This document shows, piece after piece, positions 48,373 to 64,000 of a DNA stretch of 64,000 nt (positions are counted from its first letter, which is position 1; every line of letters starts with the position of its first letter). Position numbers and translations under genes: made by a program. The notes below the pieces were generated by a model that did no database searches, was not told the DNA's origin, and saw only the letters and a program-made list of their open reading frames with translations. The stretch comes from Hydractinia symbiolongicarpus (lineage: Eukaryota; Cnidaria; Hydrozoa; Anthoathecata; Hydractiniidae): NCBI RefSeq assembly GCF_029227915.1, contig NC_079875.1, positions 21,505,001-21,569,000 on the forward strand, written 5' to 3'.

Positions 48373-51300
48373 TTATTCTTGGGCGTCTGACCGACGGTAA
48401 TGTCCACGGGCTAGTGTTGTAATTTGGTCTGGTTGCACGAGCCTTTTGTCATCTGCCCTGTTCAGTGCTAATTTATTCACCTCCTGGGTGTATATTTGAT
48501 GGTTCTTGTTCTGAATTAAAACCTGACTTTTGTATATATCAACGCCTCCTCCAGGAATCGTCTATAATCGTCAAATGTAATAGACTTCTTGGTAACGCAC
48601 TTTTTCACGCCCTTCGCTTTGCGATCACCACCCTCTTTTATTAGGCTCTTGAAGGCATATAGTTTTCCTCTCAATGTTATGAACTCCGTCATGATTTTTC
48701 CACTTAGTTCGTCCTTCATCAGACCAACTACTTTTTTGTTCTTCCCGATAGAGAGGGCCTATTATCTTCCACACTATAGGCACTCGTATCGAATCGATCT
48801 TCAACATCGTCCTTGATATCCCTGTAAAAGTCTCCTGTTCGAATGTGGTACACGAAGGAGTCAGTATCCATGTACAGAAGCTGAATCTTGCTACTATATT
48901 TGGGCTGCAAGAAATCATGGTGAAATTCGTACACGATTAGCTTTGACAAATCAAGGATTGCCTGACCAATGTATGCGGGCTTGTTCATATTGACCTCCGT
49001 CTTGCCCAACTCTACACCTAGGAGGTGCTTACTAAACCGGCTTCCACCCTTAAAGTTGGGATTCATGACAAGCTTCATATACTTATCCTCGTTGGTGACC
49101 AGTTTGAAATTCCGATGGTTCCGGATATTTTCCATAGTCTTACCGAACCGAAAGTTTCATGAGTTTGTAGAAGTCCTTCTCGAAATCATTTTTGGCAGCC
49201 GTTCTCAACCTCGTGTTGTGATCAATATACCCTTTTAGCCAGGACTTCTGGTTAAATTGAATGACCCTATGCACTTTTTTCAATTCAAGGCCGTGCTTTA
49301 TGGCTTCATGGAGAGCTCTGATATGCACTACATACCCACGCTTGCCTTTTAAGTTTGGTATCAGTTTTTCGACTTTGTTGATCGTCATGCGTTCTGGTAG
49401 AAATGGTAACTCGTTATGTCTATCATGTAATCTTCCGGGATAGTCTATATCAACCTCCAAAATGTACCCATGTTTATTATCCCTAACGAGCTTCGCGATT
49501 CCTTTTTCTGTAAAGCCTTCAACATTGGAGATCCATTTGAAGCCATCTGTTGGTAAGTCTTGACACATGGCCCGTCCGTACAGGTTATTGGCATCTAGGT
49601 ACTGCTTTTTTGATTCGTCATCCGGGTTATACTGGTCCCCCATATACTTTTTGTTTGCCTTGGCATAGCGATGTACCGCCTGGGTTATACCTCCTCGAAT
49701 ACCTTTTTCGAACATGAGAAGCATGTTGGAATCTATGGGGAGCTCTAACCTAATTCCGGTATACTTGAGTGCTGCTTTCCATGCCAGGCCGGGTGCGGAG
49801 CAAAAATGCGCAGGATCAAGCTTGTAGTTTGTCAAGCATAAGTCTCGAAATGTTTCAAAAACGTTGGCCAATAGCAGGACGTCCGTGGTGAGGTAAACAT
49901 CGTGGTAGTCGCCCATGGTGATCTCATCACCCTCTGGAGTGATACAATTCCATACCTTTTTTGCATATGCATAATCCTTGTCACTGATACCCTTCATATT
50001 CAGCTTGCTATAGAATGCTTCCTTGGGAGGTAGCTCGACCTCCTCAATTCGTTGCCATCCATCCATGTACTCGTAAGGGTATACGCCTTTTCGAAGCATT
50101 AGTCGAAATGTATCATCTTTGTCGATGAATTTTGCCATTGATGGTACGTTCGCCTTCAGTTTTTTTGACTTAATTGCTTCGTGGTATTCGAGTTGCAATT
50201 TTTACACCAAAATTCTGCGATATACTCGGCATTTATACCCTGAAATTCTAGACATTTGTCCGCACAATGTTGATATTTCATGTCACTGGCGTTTGTTCCA
50301 ATTAGTTGGCTTCCCAATTTATCCAGGCACTCGGGCATAAATCGGCAGCTGTCGATGAACCTGATTTCTATAATCTTATAGACCTCACCGTCGCCGTATC
50401 CCATGCCCGCGATCGGTACCTTTTTATAACATTGAAGCTGATATATTTTTCATTTTTTACCCAGTTCCCGGATAAAGAGGTGCGCGTCGTAGCCACTTAG
50501 ATTGTGGAATATGATAGGTATATGACTAGGTATCTTGTATTTGAGGTTACAGTTGTTATGTGCCGCGCCTCTATACAGATCTGTATAGTGACAATGGTCC
50601 CGAACTTTGCGATTATTCTCATCGTTAAAAGGTTTCATGCATATGTGACATTCCGTGGCCTCGTTATGTTCTCTTTTTACTACATCTGTTAGTTCTAACA
50701 TTGGTTGTTGCGGGAATGTATAGTATAGCCGTTAACTTCGTCTTCCAGATGATCAACGAACCGCGTAACACAATCCTTGCCACGGTACACTGTTAGTGGC
50801 TCCGGCATGGGACTATATGCAAATGTACTATACGTACACCAGCCAGATGGTACATGCTTGTTCAGCTTTTTCGTCTTTATCCCCCTGACATCCTCCACTG
50901 GGATGAGTAGGCTCTCAAAGTCAGCGTATATGGCAAAAGGTACCTTGAATTGCTGATGACCATCCCTGTATTTTAACCATTTTTCACTTTCTTTTAGCAT
51001 CGTGATTTTAACCGCCTCGTGATCCCTGCAGTATCTATAATGTTTGTCCCTCGATTCAACCGTGTTGAATGCCTGCGGGCAGTTCAGGCAGAAGTGCATT
51101 GATTTTGTGTTCTTTGATATTTCCCTGCCAAGTAGTCGCGATAGACTCTTGGCAGCTGTGTAGTGGTTCTTTCCCATTATGTACAAGACGTTTACCGCAA
51201 TGTCCGTGTTGTTCTTCTCAAACTTAGATATGTCTTTGATGGTTGTTGGGAACTCTATACCCTCCCAATTATAGAGATCTATGTAGGACCTCAGCTTAGA

Positions 51301-52386
51301 TATCCTTTGCACGTCTTTTCCGATCTCTGCATAGTGTAGGGATGCTATGACATCATACTTGAAACATTCCTCGTCCTCATTTACTGGGTTGATGATGGCC
51401 TTCTTTGAGGTTATCTATTTGGGTAGTTCTATGTGTGATGAACCCCTCGTTAGCCTCAGTTTATAAAAGTCTACATCAAGGTGTAGGATTCGACCAATGG
51501 TGAATCCACTCTGGGGTAGTGCTGGATGTTCCACGTGTGTCTTGATATCAGCAAACATCCGATCCAGCACGTCGTCTACGTCGCTACCTTGAAAGATTTC
51601 ATCTTGCTGCTAAAGGCTTTCTTCACCTCGATGTACTCGCCGTTAGCCTACTCCGAGTTTGGTAGCGTTTTCTTCCTCCACATGATCCATAGGGACATCT
51701 GTACCTTTGCTGATCCCATTTCTCTTACCTGGTCTCCGATCAAGGTTCTCACGTTGGGTCGCACCATCCCTATATACCCGTCGACGTCGGCTCCTCCTAT
51801 GCCAAGAATGCGAAAACTTTTAAATGTTTTGTGCAGGGCGTGCTTATATTCCCGAGGTGTAAAATCTTGCCCTGGCTGATCATAGAGATTTTTAATATCT
51901 TCTAGGTAGTCTTCTTCGGCCTCTTTTTCCACCTCATCATGAAGCGTAGGTCTCGCGATGATGTTAGCTCTCCTATCATTAGGGTTTCATCACTTTACGT
52001 TTGAAGGTTGCATGGGTTCTCTTGACTCCCTCTTTTATAGGCTTGGGAACAGCTAACCAGTTGTATCACCCATGCATCTTGGTTTTCACGATCGAACGAT
52101 TTTTTGACAGTTTCTATCTCTCGAATACATCCATATCAGATTTTGGTAATAACCAGTCATATCATTCCCGGATTTTATCCCCTACAACCGAACGATTTTT
52201 TGACAGTTCCTGTCTCTCAAATACATCCATATCCTCTGGTGTTGGATGTATTGCCACGGGCTTAACTGGCTTTCGTTGTACATCCTCCAGCAAAGCAATC
52301 AATTCAGCCTTGCATAGCCTGTAGTAACCAGCCAGCCCACGGCTTTTCGCGATATAACGTAATTCTTTTACAGTGTGTGTGTTCAT
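48373..52386 (-). pseudogene. Protein-primed-type family B DNA polymerase of element 2 (decayed)
   Basis: The start at 52386 begins with a SAP-like helix-loop-helix (VKELRYIAKSRGLAGYYRLC then KAELIALLED). A segment with TPREYKHALHKTFKSFRILG (about 51860-51800) follows. A C2H2 finger is HFCLNCPQAFNTVESRDKHY (near 51100). Exonuclease I has YADFESLLIP (near 50910, D-x-E intact). An inserted endonuclease VII-like module reads CHICMKPFNDENNRKVRDHC (near 50660-50600), then Exo II FHNLSGYDAHLFI. Exo III is DYHDVYLTTDVLLLA (near 49890). Motif A is QYLDANNLYGRAM (near 49590), motif B is split by a frameshift at about 49137 (KLMKLSV, then GKTMEN), and motif C is LLYMDTDSFVY (near 48870). The C-terminus GVKKCVTKKSITFDDYRRF continues in shifted frame to a stop at 48373. 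At least eight breaks, but unlike element 1 the visible catalytic Asp/Glu residues are kept. Confidence 0.88.
52080..52235 (-). repeat. Degenerate 105-bp tandem duplication near the PolB N-terminus
   Basis: GAACGATTTTTTGACAGTT followed by TCTCTCGAATACATCCATATC at 52093-52136 recurs as GAACGATTTTTTGACAGTTC and TCTCTCAAATACATCCATATC at 52189-52232. The translated word is DMDVFER-x-E-x-S-K-N-R-S. Confidence 0.65.
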
Positions 52387-52404
52387 TCTCTTTATTCTAT
52401 GAGT

Positions 52405-52600
52405 TTTTCATTAATGGTGAATTTCATGTTTGCTCAAAACTAGCGCAGTGGCTGCAGATGCGTTGATTTTTGATAACGTCAGCAGTGTGCGGGGGGGATA
52501 ACCCTCCAAAGATTCTTCACTGAGAACGTCAGTACCTGCAAAAAAAGTTTGGAAAGGTATCAGCTCAAAATAATTTCCTCTCAAAACAGTCACTCTACAC
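52405..52600 (-). other. Exon-like or decayed coding segment at the right edge of element 2
   Basis: On the minus strand TTTTTTTGCAG precedes an open frame GTDVLSEESLEGYPPRTLLT followed by LSKINASAATALVLSKHEI and a stop near 52411. It could be a host exon with a 3' splice site or the remains of an element gene. No family recognised. Confidence 0.3.
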
Positions 52601-52659
52601 CTACCTGTATCAATCCGGACAACACCTTCATAACCTCGATAATCGACGCCCTTATTGTT

Positions 52660-53945
52660 GCATATGCGTTCAACAATTATTTAACATTTGTTGCCTTCAA
52701 AATTAGAAATTCTATTCCTTCGACATCTAAGCAATTCTCTGAATACCTCAAAAATCACATAAATAATACATTTTTTCTTTCTTCTACTGACCCAATGTAA
52801 GTCATAACCCAATATTTATCTGTTCCTCTTTCAAATATCATCAATCTATGTGTTAGAATAGGTTTCTTCCCTCACAATCTTTAAACAGCTCCATCTTCAA
52901 AAAGGCTCCAAACTTTATCTAAGGAACTATCGTTTTTAAAACATTAATTTACAAACAGGTTATTCCTTTTTTACTGCCAATTATATCTTATTTAAGGAAC
53001 AATTAGGTTTTAGAACAGGTTTCTCACCTTCTATGCCCTCCTTGACTTATGTCAAGAAGTTATGGATGCGTTAGACAATGGGAATTTTGGTTGCGGTGTT
53101 TTCATAGACCTTTGACACGGTAGATCATAAAATACTTTTGAAAAAACTATTTCATTATGGAATTCGCGACACTCCTCTTACTTTATTTCAGTCTGACTTA
53201 ACCAACAGGAGCCAATATGTCAGACATAGAGTCCTTTAAGGGCCTGTTTTGGGACTTTTATTTCTCATTTATATAAATAATCTTGTCCATACCATTAGAT
53301 TTCCACAGGTTCACCACTTTGCTGATGATACAAATCTTCTGCATTTCAACAAATCCCGAAAACAGTTAGCAAAACATGTGAATATTGATTTGAAGTTGTT
53401 ATGTGACTGGTTAAGTTCTAACAAAATCTGCTTCACCAAATCTAAAACTGAATTTATTATCTTCCAGCACTCTCAAAAATCTTTAAATAAAATCATTTCA
53501 AAGTATATTAATTGTGCCAGGCTTTTTCCAAGTGACTGTATTAAATATCTCGGTGTGTTTCTCAGCACTGAACTTACCTGGAAATCTCAAATTAATCACA
53601 TTGCAATCAAATTAAAGAGAGCCATAGGAGCACTGTCAAAAATTCGTCATTTTTACCCCTTAGCATTCTTATTTCCATCTGCTATGTCATTGTTCGCTCT
53701 CACTTGCAGTACTGTTGCCAAATTTGGGGTCAATCAAACATTCAATATTTAATTAAACGAATTTTTTTTTCTTCTCGCATTATATTTTTTCAACCAACAT
53801 GAACATATCCCAGCAAAATCTATAAATTACCCTCCAGTGTTGCTAAAATCTTCTCCTTTTACTCTCATGTCTATCCAACTCGAGCCAACCAACGTGGAAT
53901 TTATCAATTTTCCTTACATAAAGCATCACTTGCTCCTGTGATGCC
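52660..53945 (+). mobile_element. CR1/L2-like LINE fragment, broken
   Basis: Frames give FNNYLTFVAFKIRNSIPSTS (from 52667), a decayed palm region (near 53105-53130, DTVDHKILLKKL), VLGLLFLIYINNL and HHFADDTNLLHFNKSRKQ (F-A-D-D intact, near 53315). IKYLGVFLSTELTWKSQINH and RANQRGIYQFSLHK mark the C-terminal end near 53920. Stops and frameshifts are at about 52800, 53115 and 53752. No 3' repeat tail was seen. Confidence 0.75.
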
Positions 53946-55081
53946 CTTGTTTTCTGTTCCATGTTTGTGAGTTTTCTACATTTCCGTTTGTGTGTCAATA
54001 GTATACTTTGTGATTTCTTGTAATAGCAGAAATGTACGAGAGGAATATTTTTTCGCAAAAATATCGGGGATAAAAGTGCGACAGGTCGAGGGATTACAAA
54101 GTGCGTCATGAAAGGATTACAAATTGCGATAGGTTTGGGATGGCAAAATATGGTTTACAAATTACTACAAACTACTTTTTATAGCAAATATGGTACCATA
54201 GTAAATATCTCTCCTTCTAACATTTAGTCCGTTGTTAAAAAATAAAATTTACTTACTCAGTTTGGATTCAGACAAAAACACTGCACTCTTAATGGTGAAC
54301 TAACGATTGAAGTGCTTAAAGAATGTTCATTTTAATGTGAATATGAACCGTGTAAATTTTTGTTATATATGGTTCTCGAGATATAAGGTCAAGGTAGTAC
54401 AACGGTTGCTGCTATGACAGTCAATGAGGCCTTTCTGTTCGGTAAATTAACAACATCGTGATGTCATTTCGCGGGGATGTAAACAAACGCATTCCGAATA
54501 AACAATCTCATGTTTTTGAAAATTATTTTTTCTACGAGGACATTTTTCTACTAGATTTTAGCTCGTCTTCTTCAACAATCACACCTTCCGATTAAATTCA
54601 ATTACTCTGAGAAGACGAAAAAGCGACCGAATCATTATCGTCTTACAAATTCTATTACTATGCACGCCGAGTGACGTCACAAATAAAAAAAATATGTACG
54701 AACCAAGTTGGTTTTGTTCGATAATGGTTCTATGACGTAATTATCGACTTTGGGGAATAAAATTTGGACACGAATGGGAAAATTAAAATTCTTTCGCATG
54801 TTTTTTCGTTAGTTCACCTTTCATGGATAATAATGGACGCCCTTGATGGCCTAGATAGGCTTGCTTGCGGTATTTTACTCGGGATAACTGGGAGGCTTTT
54901 CTCACACATTTCGCGATATTCTGCGAAAATTTATTAATACACTTAGCAAAATTTAAATTTTAACCCTCGATCGAATTTGTGAAGGCAAGCCATTACACGT
55001 TTAAACGTTAGCGTAACGGTAATATGCACGCGCAGGAAGACACGAGACGAAAGCGACTAAATATTGGATAATTCACTCATT
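53946..55081. other. Intergenic region downstream of RPL17
   Basis: No gene seen. Contains the small TIR element at 54293-54823. A minus-strand 88-codon frame at 53843-54109 is antisense to the LINE end and is not taken as coding. Confidence 0.5.
54293..54823. mobile_element. Small non-autonomous TIR element (MITE-like)
   Basis: GGTGAACTAACGA at 54293-54305 is exactly inverted at 54811-54823 (TCGTTAGTTCACC). Weaker similarity extends inward (TTAAAGAAT against ATTCTTTCG). 531 bp, no coding capacity. Target duplication not evident. Confidence 0.6.
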
Positions 55082-58617
<3,536 letters not shown>

Positions 58618-59029
58618 ACAAATTCCAACCAACACAAAGATGGCTGACCAGAGCTCGCGTTAGTCTCGCTTACCCCATGCTATTTGTTTTTAATTCTCAG
58701 AAATAGAAAACTAAGCAAGACCAATATGGCCACTCAGGAACATAAACATGAGAGTTTTTTCGTCTCTTTTTCTTCTTTTACCTTCTGTGTTCTATCGTCT
58801 TTCATGTCTCATTTTTTAGAAATTCTGATGAAAATGCCTTTTTAATTTTGGTTTTCAATACTTCTTCTTTAATTTATGATTTCTGTATCAATCCTATAGC
58901 TACTTTTTAAGTTTTTACTCTATTTTTATCCTTTCTTTATTTTATAGTATTTTATATTATTTTAAGTTGCCTTGAGTGAAATAGTTTGTTTGTTTCTTCC
59001 TCTTTACATATTATATAAAATATTTAGGC

Positions 59030-59030
<1 letters not shown>
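58618..59030. other. Intergenic stretch upstream of RPL17
   Basis: Pyrimidine-rich and AT-rich DNA, no gene. The RPL17 promoter should lie at the left edge; no TATA box recognised. Confidence 0.45.
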
Positions 59031-60780
<1,750 letters not shown>

Positions 60781-60784
60781 ACAG

Positions 60785-60975
60785 CACATAAATTAATTAA
60801 TGTTGCAAACTAACGGTAGTGAGACATGGACAGTTAAGCAGGAAGATCTTGACCGTTTAGAAAGGAATGATATGAGAATGGTTAGGTGGATGTGTAACAC
60901 CAGTCTGAGAGACAGAAAGAGTTCAGATGAGCTAAGAAGCAGGCTAAGTCACCGTAGAATTAAAGATGTTATATT
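60785..60975 (+). mobile_element. RTE-type LINE reverse transcriptase C-terminal fragment
   Basis: The frame reads NGSETWTVKQEDLDRLERND and MRMVRWMCNTSLRDRKSSDE, a conserved segment near the C-terminus of RTE-like RT proteins. Truncated at both ends. Confidence 0.65.
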
Positions 60976-61499
60976 ATGTTATGTTATGTTTATTATGTCG
61001 TGTAGCAAAACTATGTTCTTCCTATTTAGTTATTAATAATTCAATTATTTCTTCACTGTTTTTGTTATATTTATTAAAAACGCTATTGTAGCGACGCATT
61101 ACCTTAATAATTTGTTTGGAGATCATATATTATAAAATACACCTCTTCACAGAAAAAGAAGTAAGCATAGTGAATTTGATCAGGCTTTGAACTATGAACT
61201 CATGTATGGTTTGTCTAGAGTACCCATTTGCAAGTAAGGATTTGTGTATGAGGTAATGTTTTCTTGCAGTCATTTTCTCCACCGTATTAGAATTATTGTT
61301 TTACATCTTAAAATTACATACTAGTTATAAAAATAAACCTGTTCTTTTTAGTTAAAAAAGGTTCGAATTAAATGTGTTATAATCATCAAACATGTTTTGG
61401 GGTAAGTTAACTTATTAATTTATGCCCAGCTTTAATTTCTTCCAGCTATTTCGTAACTATATTGCAGTAAGCTAGGACAGAACCTGTGTACCATTATAG
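60976..61499. other. AT-rich stretch, no feature supported
   Basis: No gene or structured repeat recognised. Confidence 0.45.
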
Positions 61500-61745
61500 A
61501 ACGTGGATATTCTGCCGGTACCAGCAGAATAAGTGAGGGTATTTATTTTGCTAGTAGGTAACTACTGGCAGAATATTTCATAGATTTATTCTGCCCATAG
61601 TATAGGACCATTTATTTTGGTGACAGGCAACTCTGGCAGAATATTTGGGACATTTATAGTGCCAGCAGAATATTTAGATTTATTCTGCCGGCAGTGTAAA
61701 TAGGGTAATTTATTCTGACAGTAGTAAAATAAGGGCTATTTTTTA
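61500..61745. repeat. Degenerate repeat of TTATTCTGCC / GGCAGAATA words
   Basis: ATTCTGCC or its complement GGCAGAAT (or GCAGAATA) appears about eight times in both orientations, for example 61508, 61523, 61566, 61588, 61632, 61665 and 61683. The two orientations form nested palindromes. Confidence 0.6.
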
Positions 61746-61924
61746 TGATATAGCTGCACACATTATTTTAATGGGGCATAAATTGTATTATTTGGGGCAT
61801 TTATTCCGCTGGCAGTAAAAGAAATACTCATTTTGAGCTATGCAGACACAACTAGGTTCTGGCAGCTCTGCCAGACAACTCTGTGCAACATCCAACAACC
61901 CAAACAGTGTTCCATCTCCCCAAT

Positions 61925-62078
61925 TTTCCCCACATAGCTTGGGTTAACCCAGGGCTATGTTAGCAATCACTCACCCATATTGAATTACTGTTAAGAGGAA
62001 TTGAACCCCAGTCTCTTGCACAAAGTGCGAGAGTTATAACCACTAAGCTACAGCACCACATAACCACTAAGCTACAGA
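61925..62078 (-). mobile_element. tRNA-derived SINE, minus strand
   Basis: The minus strand holds a tRNA-like core: A box TAGCTTAGTGGTTA (near 62052-62039) and B box GGTTCAATTCC (near 62008-61998). The tail AATATGGGTGAGTGATTGCT and CATAGCCCTGGGTTAACCC follows. The A-box block is present twice (the second copy near 62076-62063). Same A box as the SINEs at 20653-20925 and 30127. Confidence 0.65.
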
Positions 62079-62544
62079 GAATTCGACTTGATGTAAAGTG
62101 GCAAGAGTCATATAAAAAGAGTATGTGATTCAATCGTATAAACCTGGATCTTTTACAGAATTTTCTCCACAAGAAACTTACCAATAGACCACAGGAGTTT
62201 TAAACAACAAAAAAAACTGGAAGAAATAAACAACAGCATAATGGTTTGCCTCAAACTATCAATGGTGTTAACTACCATTTTTTTTAAAATATATATAAAA
62301 CAAATCTAAATTTTACCCAGGTTTTTCTAGCCAGCTACCTAGGTGCAGTTAAATTTCCTGAAGTATGTATGTCATGTTTTTAAATTGCTATAGAATCCAT
62401 GATTTGTTTCCTTAGACAGTGTTTTTTTTCAAGTTTTAGAGCTAAATCATAATGCCAGAATAGGTTTACCACAAAATAGAGGCCAGCTAGCAAGTTGAAA
62501 CAGACTTAGTTCACACTTTCTTAGCATATACAAAATGGTGTTTA
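62079..62544. other. AT-rich stretch, no feature supported
   Basis: No gene or structured repeat recognised. Confidence 0.45.
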
Positions 62545-62896
62545 TTAAAGGGGAAGTTCGGTCAAAAATTATATTTTCATAGTCAATAGTCATAAAAGAA
62601 AAAAAAACTGATATATACCATAATTCTTTTCAAGTGAAACCCTCTTTTTACTGAAATAATCTGTGTTAAACACGCGTAAAAACACCTCCCTATATTGACC
62701 CCTTTACATTTTTACAAAGGCTGGGTCGAGTTGAAATTATGACGTTTTATAGTTCAAAAAACAAAATTCAGTGGTGGGATTAGATGTAATCGCATAAAGA
62801 AGTATTTTGTCTATACATTTTTATTATTTAAATTATAAATTTATGCCAAACTGTGCTGTCATTGGCTGTACAAATCGAAGTAGCGATAATAAATAG
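62545..62896 (+). pseudogene. THAP-domain N-terminal remnant with upstream element-end-like sequence
   Basis: An ATG at 62843 opens MPNCAVIGCTNRSSDNK, then stops. M-x-N-C-A-V-x-G-C-x-N is the first half of the C2CH zinc motif of THAP domains, found in host regulators and in P-element and ISL2EU transposases. The sequence AAAGGGGAAGTTCGGTCAAA at 62546 looks like a transposon end, but no inverted partner was found in the window. Confidence 0.5.
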
Positions 62897-63110
62897 ACAG
62901 AAAAAGATACAGGGAGGGAGGAAAATAAGGAGGTAGAGAACGAAAAGCTGTCAACGAAAGACGAAGATAATAATGAAAGAAAAAATCGGATGGTCTCTTA
63001 ATCAGATTCCCAGTGCCAAAAAAATAAAGAGCTCTGAAAAAAATAGCTACATAATATAAAAATAAGTGGTACCTTGCTAAAAGGCTCTGGATTTTATATG
63101 TTCTTGGCAT

Positions 63111-63737
63111 TTAGAACCTGAATGCTTCGAAACCACCTGACTCATATGTTATCAGCCTACTCTGTCTCTTACTGAATGATGTGTTGCAAACCACCATGTC
63201 CGTTGCCATTCTAAACTCAAGCAATCTCTCCCCTTCCTTATTTCTGCTCCCTAATCCATAGCCTCCATGCACACCTCTATAACCTTCACATGACTTCCCA
63301 ACATGACCATTAAAGTCGCCGCCCACCATGACAAGTTCAATGTCTCCAAACTTTGATGTGACTGCTATTAACTCATCATAAAACTTATCTTTATCTTCCT
63401 CACTGAGTCCACACTGTGGAGCATAAACTGACAGAAAAGAGACAATCCTATTACCTATCAAAAACTTTATCACTATAATACGACTATTAACACGCATAAC
63501 ATCTATTACTTTTTCTACCCACTTCTCTGCAACGAATATGCCAACTCCTCCATATCCATCACTATTACCAATCCAAAAAAGCTTATACCTTGCCCTCCTA
63601 CCTTCCACAAATCTCACTGAAGCTCCTCTCTGAAGCTGGCTACAATAATCATACATTGGCAAGACCAAAGTCTTTCGAGCAGTCAGCAAAACATCTTTTC
63701 TCCTGGATTGGAAAGTACGCAGCATCCAAACTGACAT
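63111..63737 (-). CDS. Chimeric LINE ORF: CR1-type RT piece fused to an RTE-type endonuclease
   Basis: An open 208-codon frame. Residues 1-34 (MSVWMLRTFQSRRKDVLLTA then VLPMYDYCSQ) match the post-catalytic region of CR1-type RT seen at 30706-31020. From residue 35 it is an apurinic-type endonuclease as in RTE/BovB LINEs: LQRGASVRFVEGRRARYKLF, GGVGIFVAEKWVEKV, FLSVYAPQCGLSEEDKDKFY, and VMVGGDFNGHVGK with the D-F-N active-site motif. The N-terminal endonuclease motifs are missing, so it is unlikely to be active. The frame ends after YESGGFEAF. Confidence 0.65.
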   Translation of the reverse strand: MSVWMLRTFQSRRKDVLLTARKTLVLPMYDYCSQLQRGASVRFVEGRRARYKLFWIGNSDGYGGVGIFVAEKWVEKVIDVMRVNSRIIVIKFLIGNRIVSFLSVYAPQCGLSEEDKDKFYDELIAVTSKFGDIELVMVGGDFNGHVGKSCEGYRGVHGGYGLGSRNKEGERLLEFRMATDMVVCNTSFSKRQSRLITYESGGFEAFRF

Positions 63738-64000
63738 GTTTCTTATAGATCATTAGAAAAAAATTTTCATATTTTTTTTGGTCCAGAAATTTTTCCGTCT
63801 GAAATTTGTGCCTGTTAAAGTTTTTCTGTCTGAAAATTTTGGTTTTTCTAATTTTAACAATATTCTGTTAGGTTGTGAATTTCGAAACCTATCTACACTA
63901 ATTGGGTTATTGGCCTACATGCCCATTTACAAAATAATCCGGCCATAATTTGCAATGGTTTCGACGAAGCTGATATTTTCCGCATTTTTGTTCTTAGTGT

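Larger units (their letters stand above)
36688..52390. mobile_element. Nearly complete Polinton/Maverick-like element (element 2), decayed
   Basis: About 15.7 kb, more G+C rich than the flanks and densely coding on both strands. It contains the Polinton core set: PolB (48373-52386), integrase (44190-45155), packaging ATPase (46138-46694) and major capsid protein (41959-43154). It also has several virion-like and membrane proteins recurrent in cnidarian Polintons. No adenovirus-type maturation protease was seen. Nearly every gene has one or more frameshifts or stops. Terminal inverted repeats and target duplications were not found, so the outer coordinates are those of the outermost supported features. 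Confidence 0.88.

Noticed and set aside
36400-52700. Terminal inverted repeats of element 2
   Set aside because: By eye no long inverted match was found between the two sides; a dot-plot would be decisive.

Overview
This is a window of a metazoan nuclear genome. Three spliced host genes with clear animal orthologues are recognisable: SERF, REEP5/6 and ribosomal protein L17. They sit in AT-rich DNA packed with transposable elements. The mix of Polinton/Maverick families, Penelope-like elements, CR1/L2- and RTE-like LINEs, tRNA-derived SINEs and many small inverted-repeat elements suggests a cnidarian, probably a hydrozoan. That placement is inference from family recognition; no database search was run.

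Layout, left to right. 0.4-3.3 kb: broken integrase (Ginger/Gypsy type, with an F-box-like tail) and two C48 (Ulp1-like) protease remnants, all minus strand. 3.7-8.7 kb: a truncated Polinton-like element (element 1) with a decayed type-B DNA polymerase and a few small genes. 9.6-13.1 kb: SERF, whose first coding exon is 7 nt long and whose first intron holds a TIR element. 14.1-16.3 kb: a CR1/L2-like LINE. 17.7-19 kb: an unidentified decayed ORF. 19.1-20.4 kb: Penelope-like element 1. 20.6-20.9 kb: a foldback carrying a tRNA-like core. 21.2-22.6 kb: an interspersed repeat with an internal 129-bp minisatellite; its inverted partner lies at 32.4-33.2 kb. 22.7-23.8 kb: Penelope-like element 2. 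25.3-35.5 kb: REEP5/6, whose 8.7-kb first intron carries an apparently intact hAT transposon, LINE pieces, a SINE and the second minisatellite element. 36.7-52.4 kb: a nearly complete Polinton-like element (element 2). 52.7-53.9 kb: another LINE. 54.3-54.8 kb: a small TIR element. 55.1-58.6 kb: RPL17 (minus strand) with a dimeric higher-order repeat in an intron. 59.0-60.2 kb: Penelope-like element 3, ending at a 200-bp (TA)n tract. 60.8-64 kb: LINE fragments, a SINE, a THAP-domain remnant and a chimeric LINE ORF.

Element 2 is the centrepiece. It is visibly richer in G+C than its flanks. It encodes PolB, retroviral-type integrase, packaging ATPase, double-jelly-roll-type major capsid protein, several conserved virion-like and membrane proteins, a KilA/BRO-type protein and an HNH nuclease. 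Genes are packed head-to-head and tail-to-tail, and short strong hairpins sit at the 3' ends of genes. Almost every gene carries frameshifts or stops, so it is a fossil. Its cassette downstream of PolB is homologous to that of element 1, yet the two polymerases belong to clearly different PolB types. This points to polymerase exchange between related elements. Limits: element ends and target-site duplications were not found, and family names rest on visible motifs.
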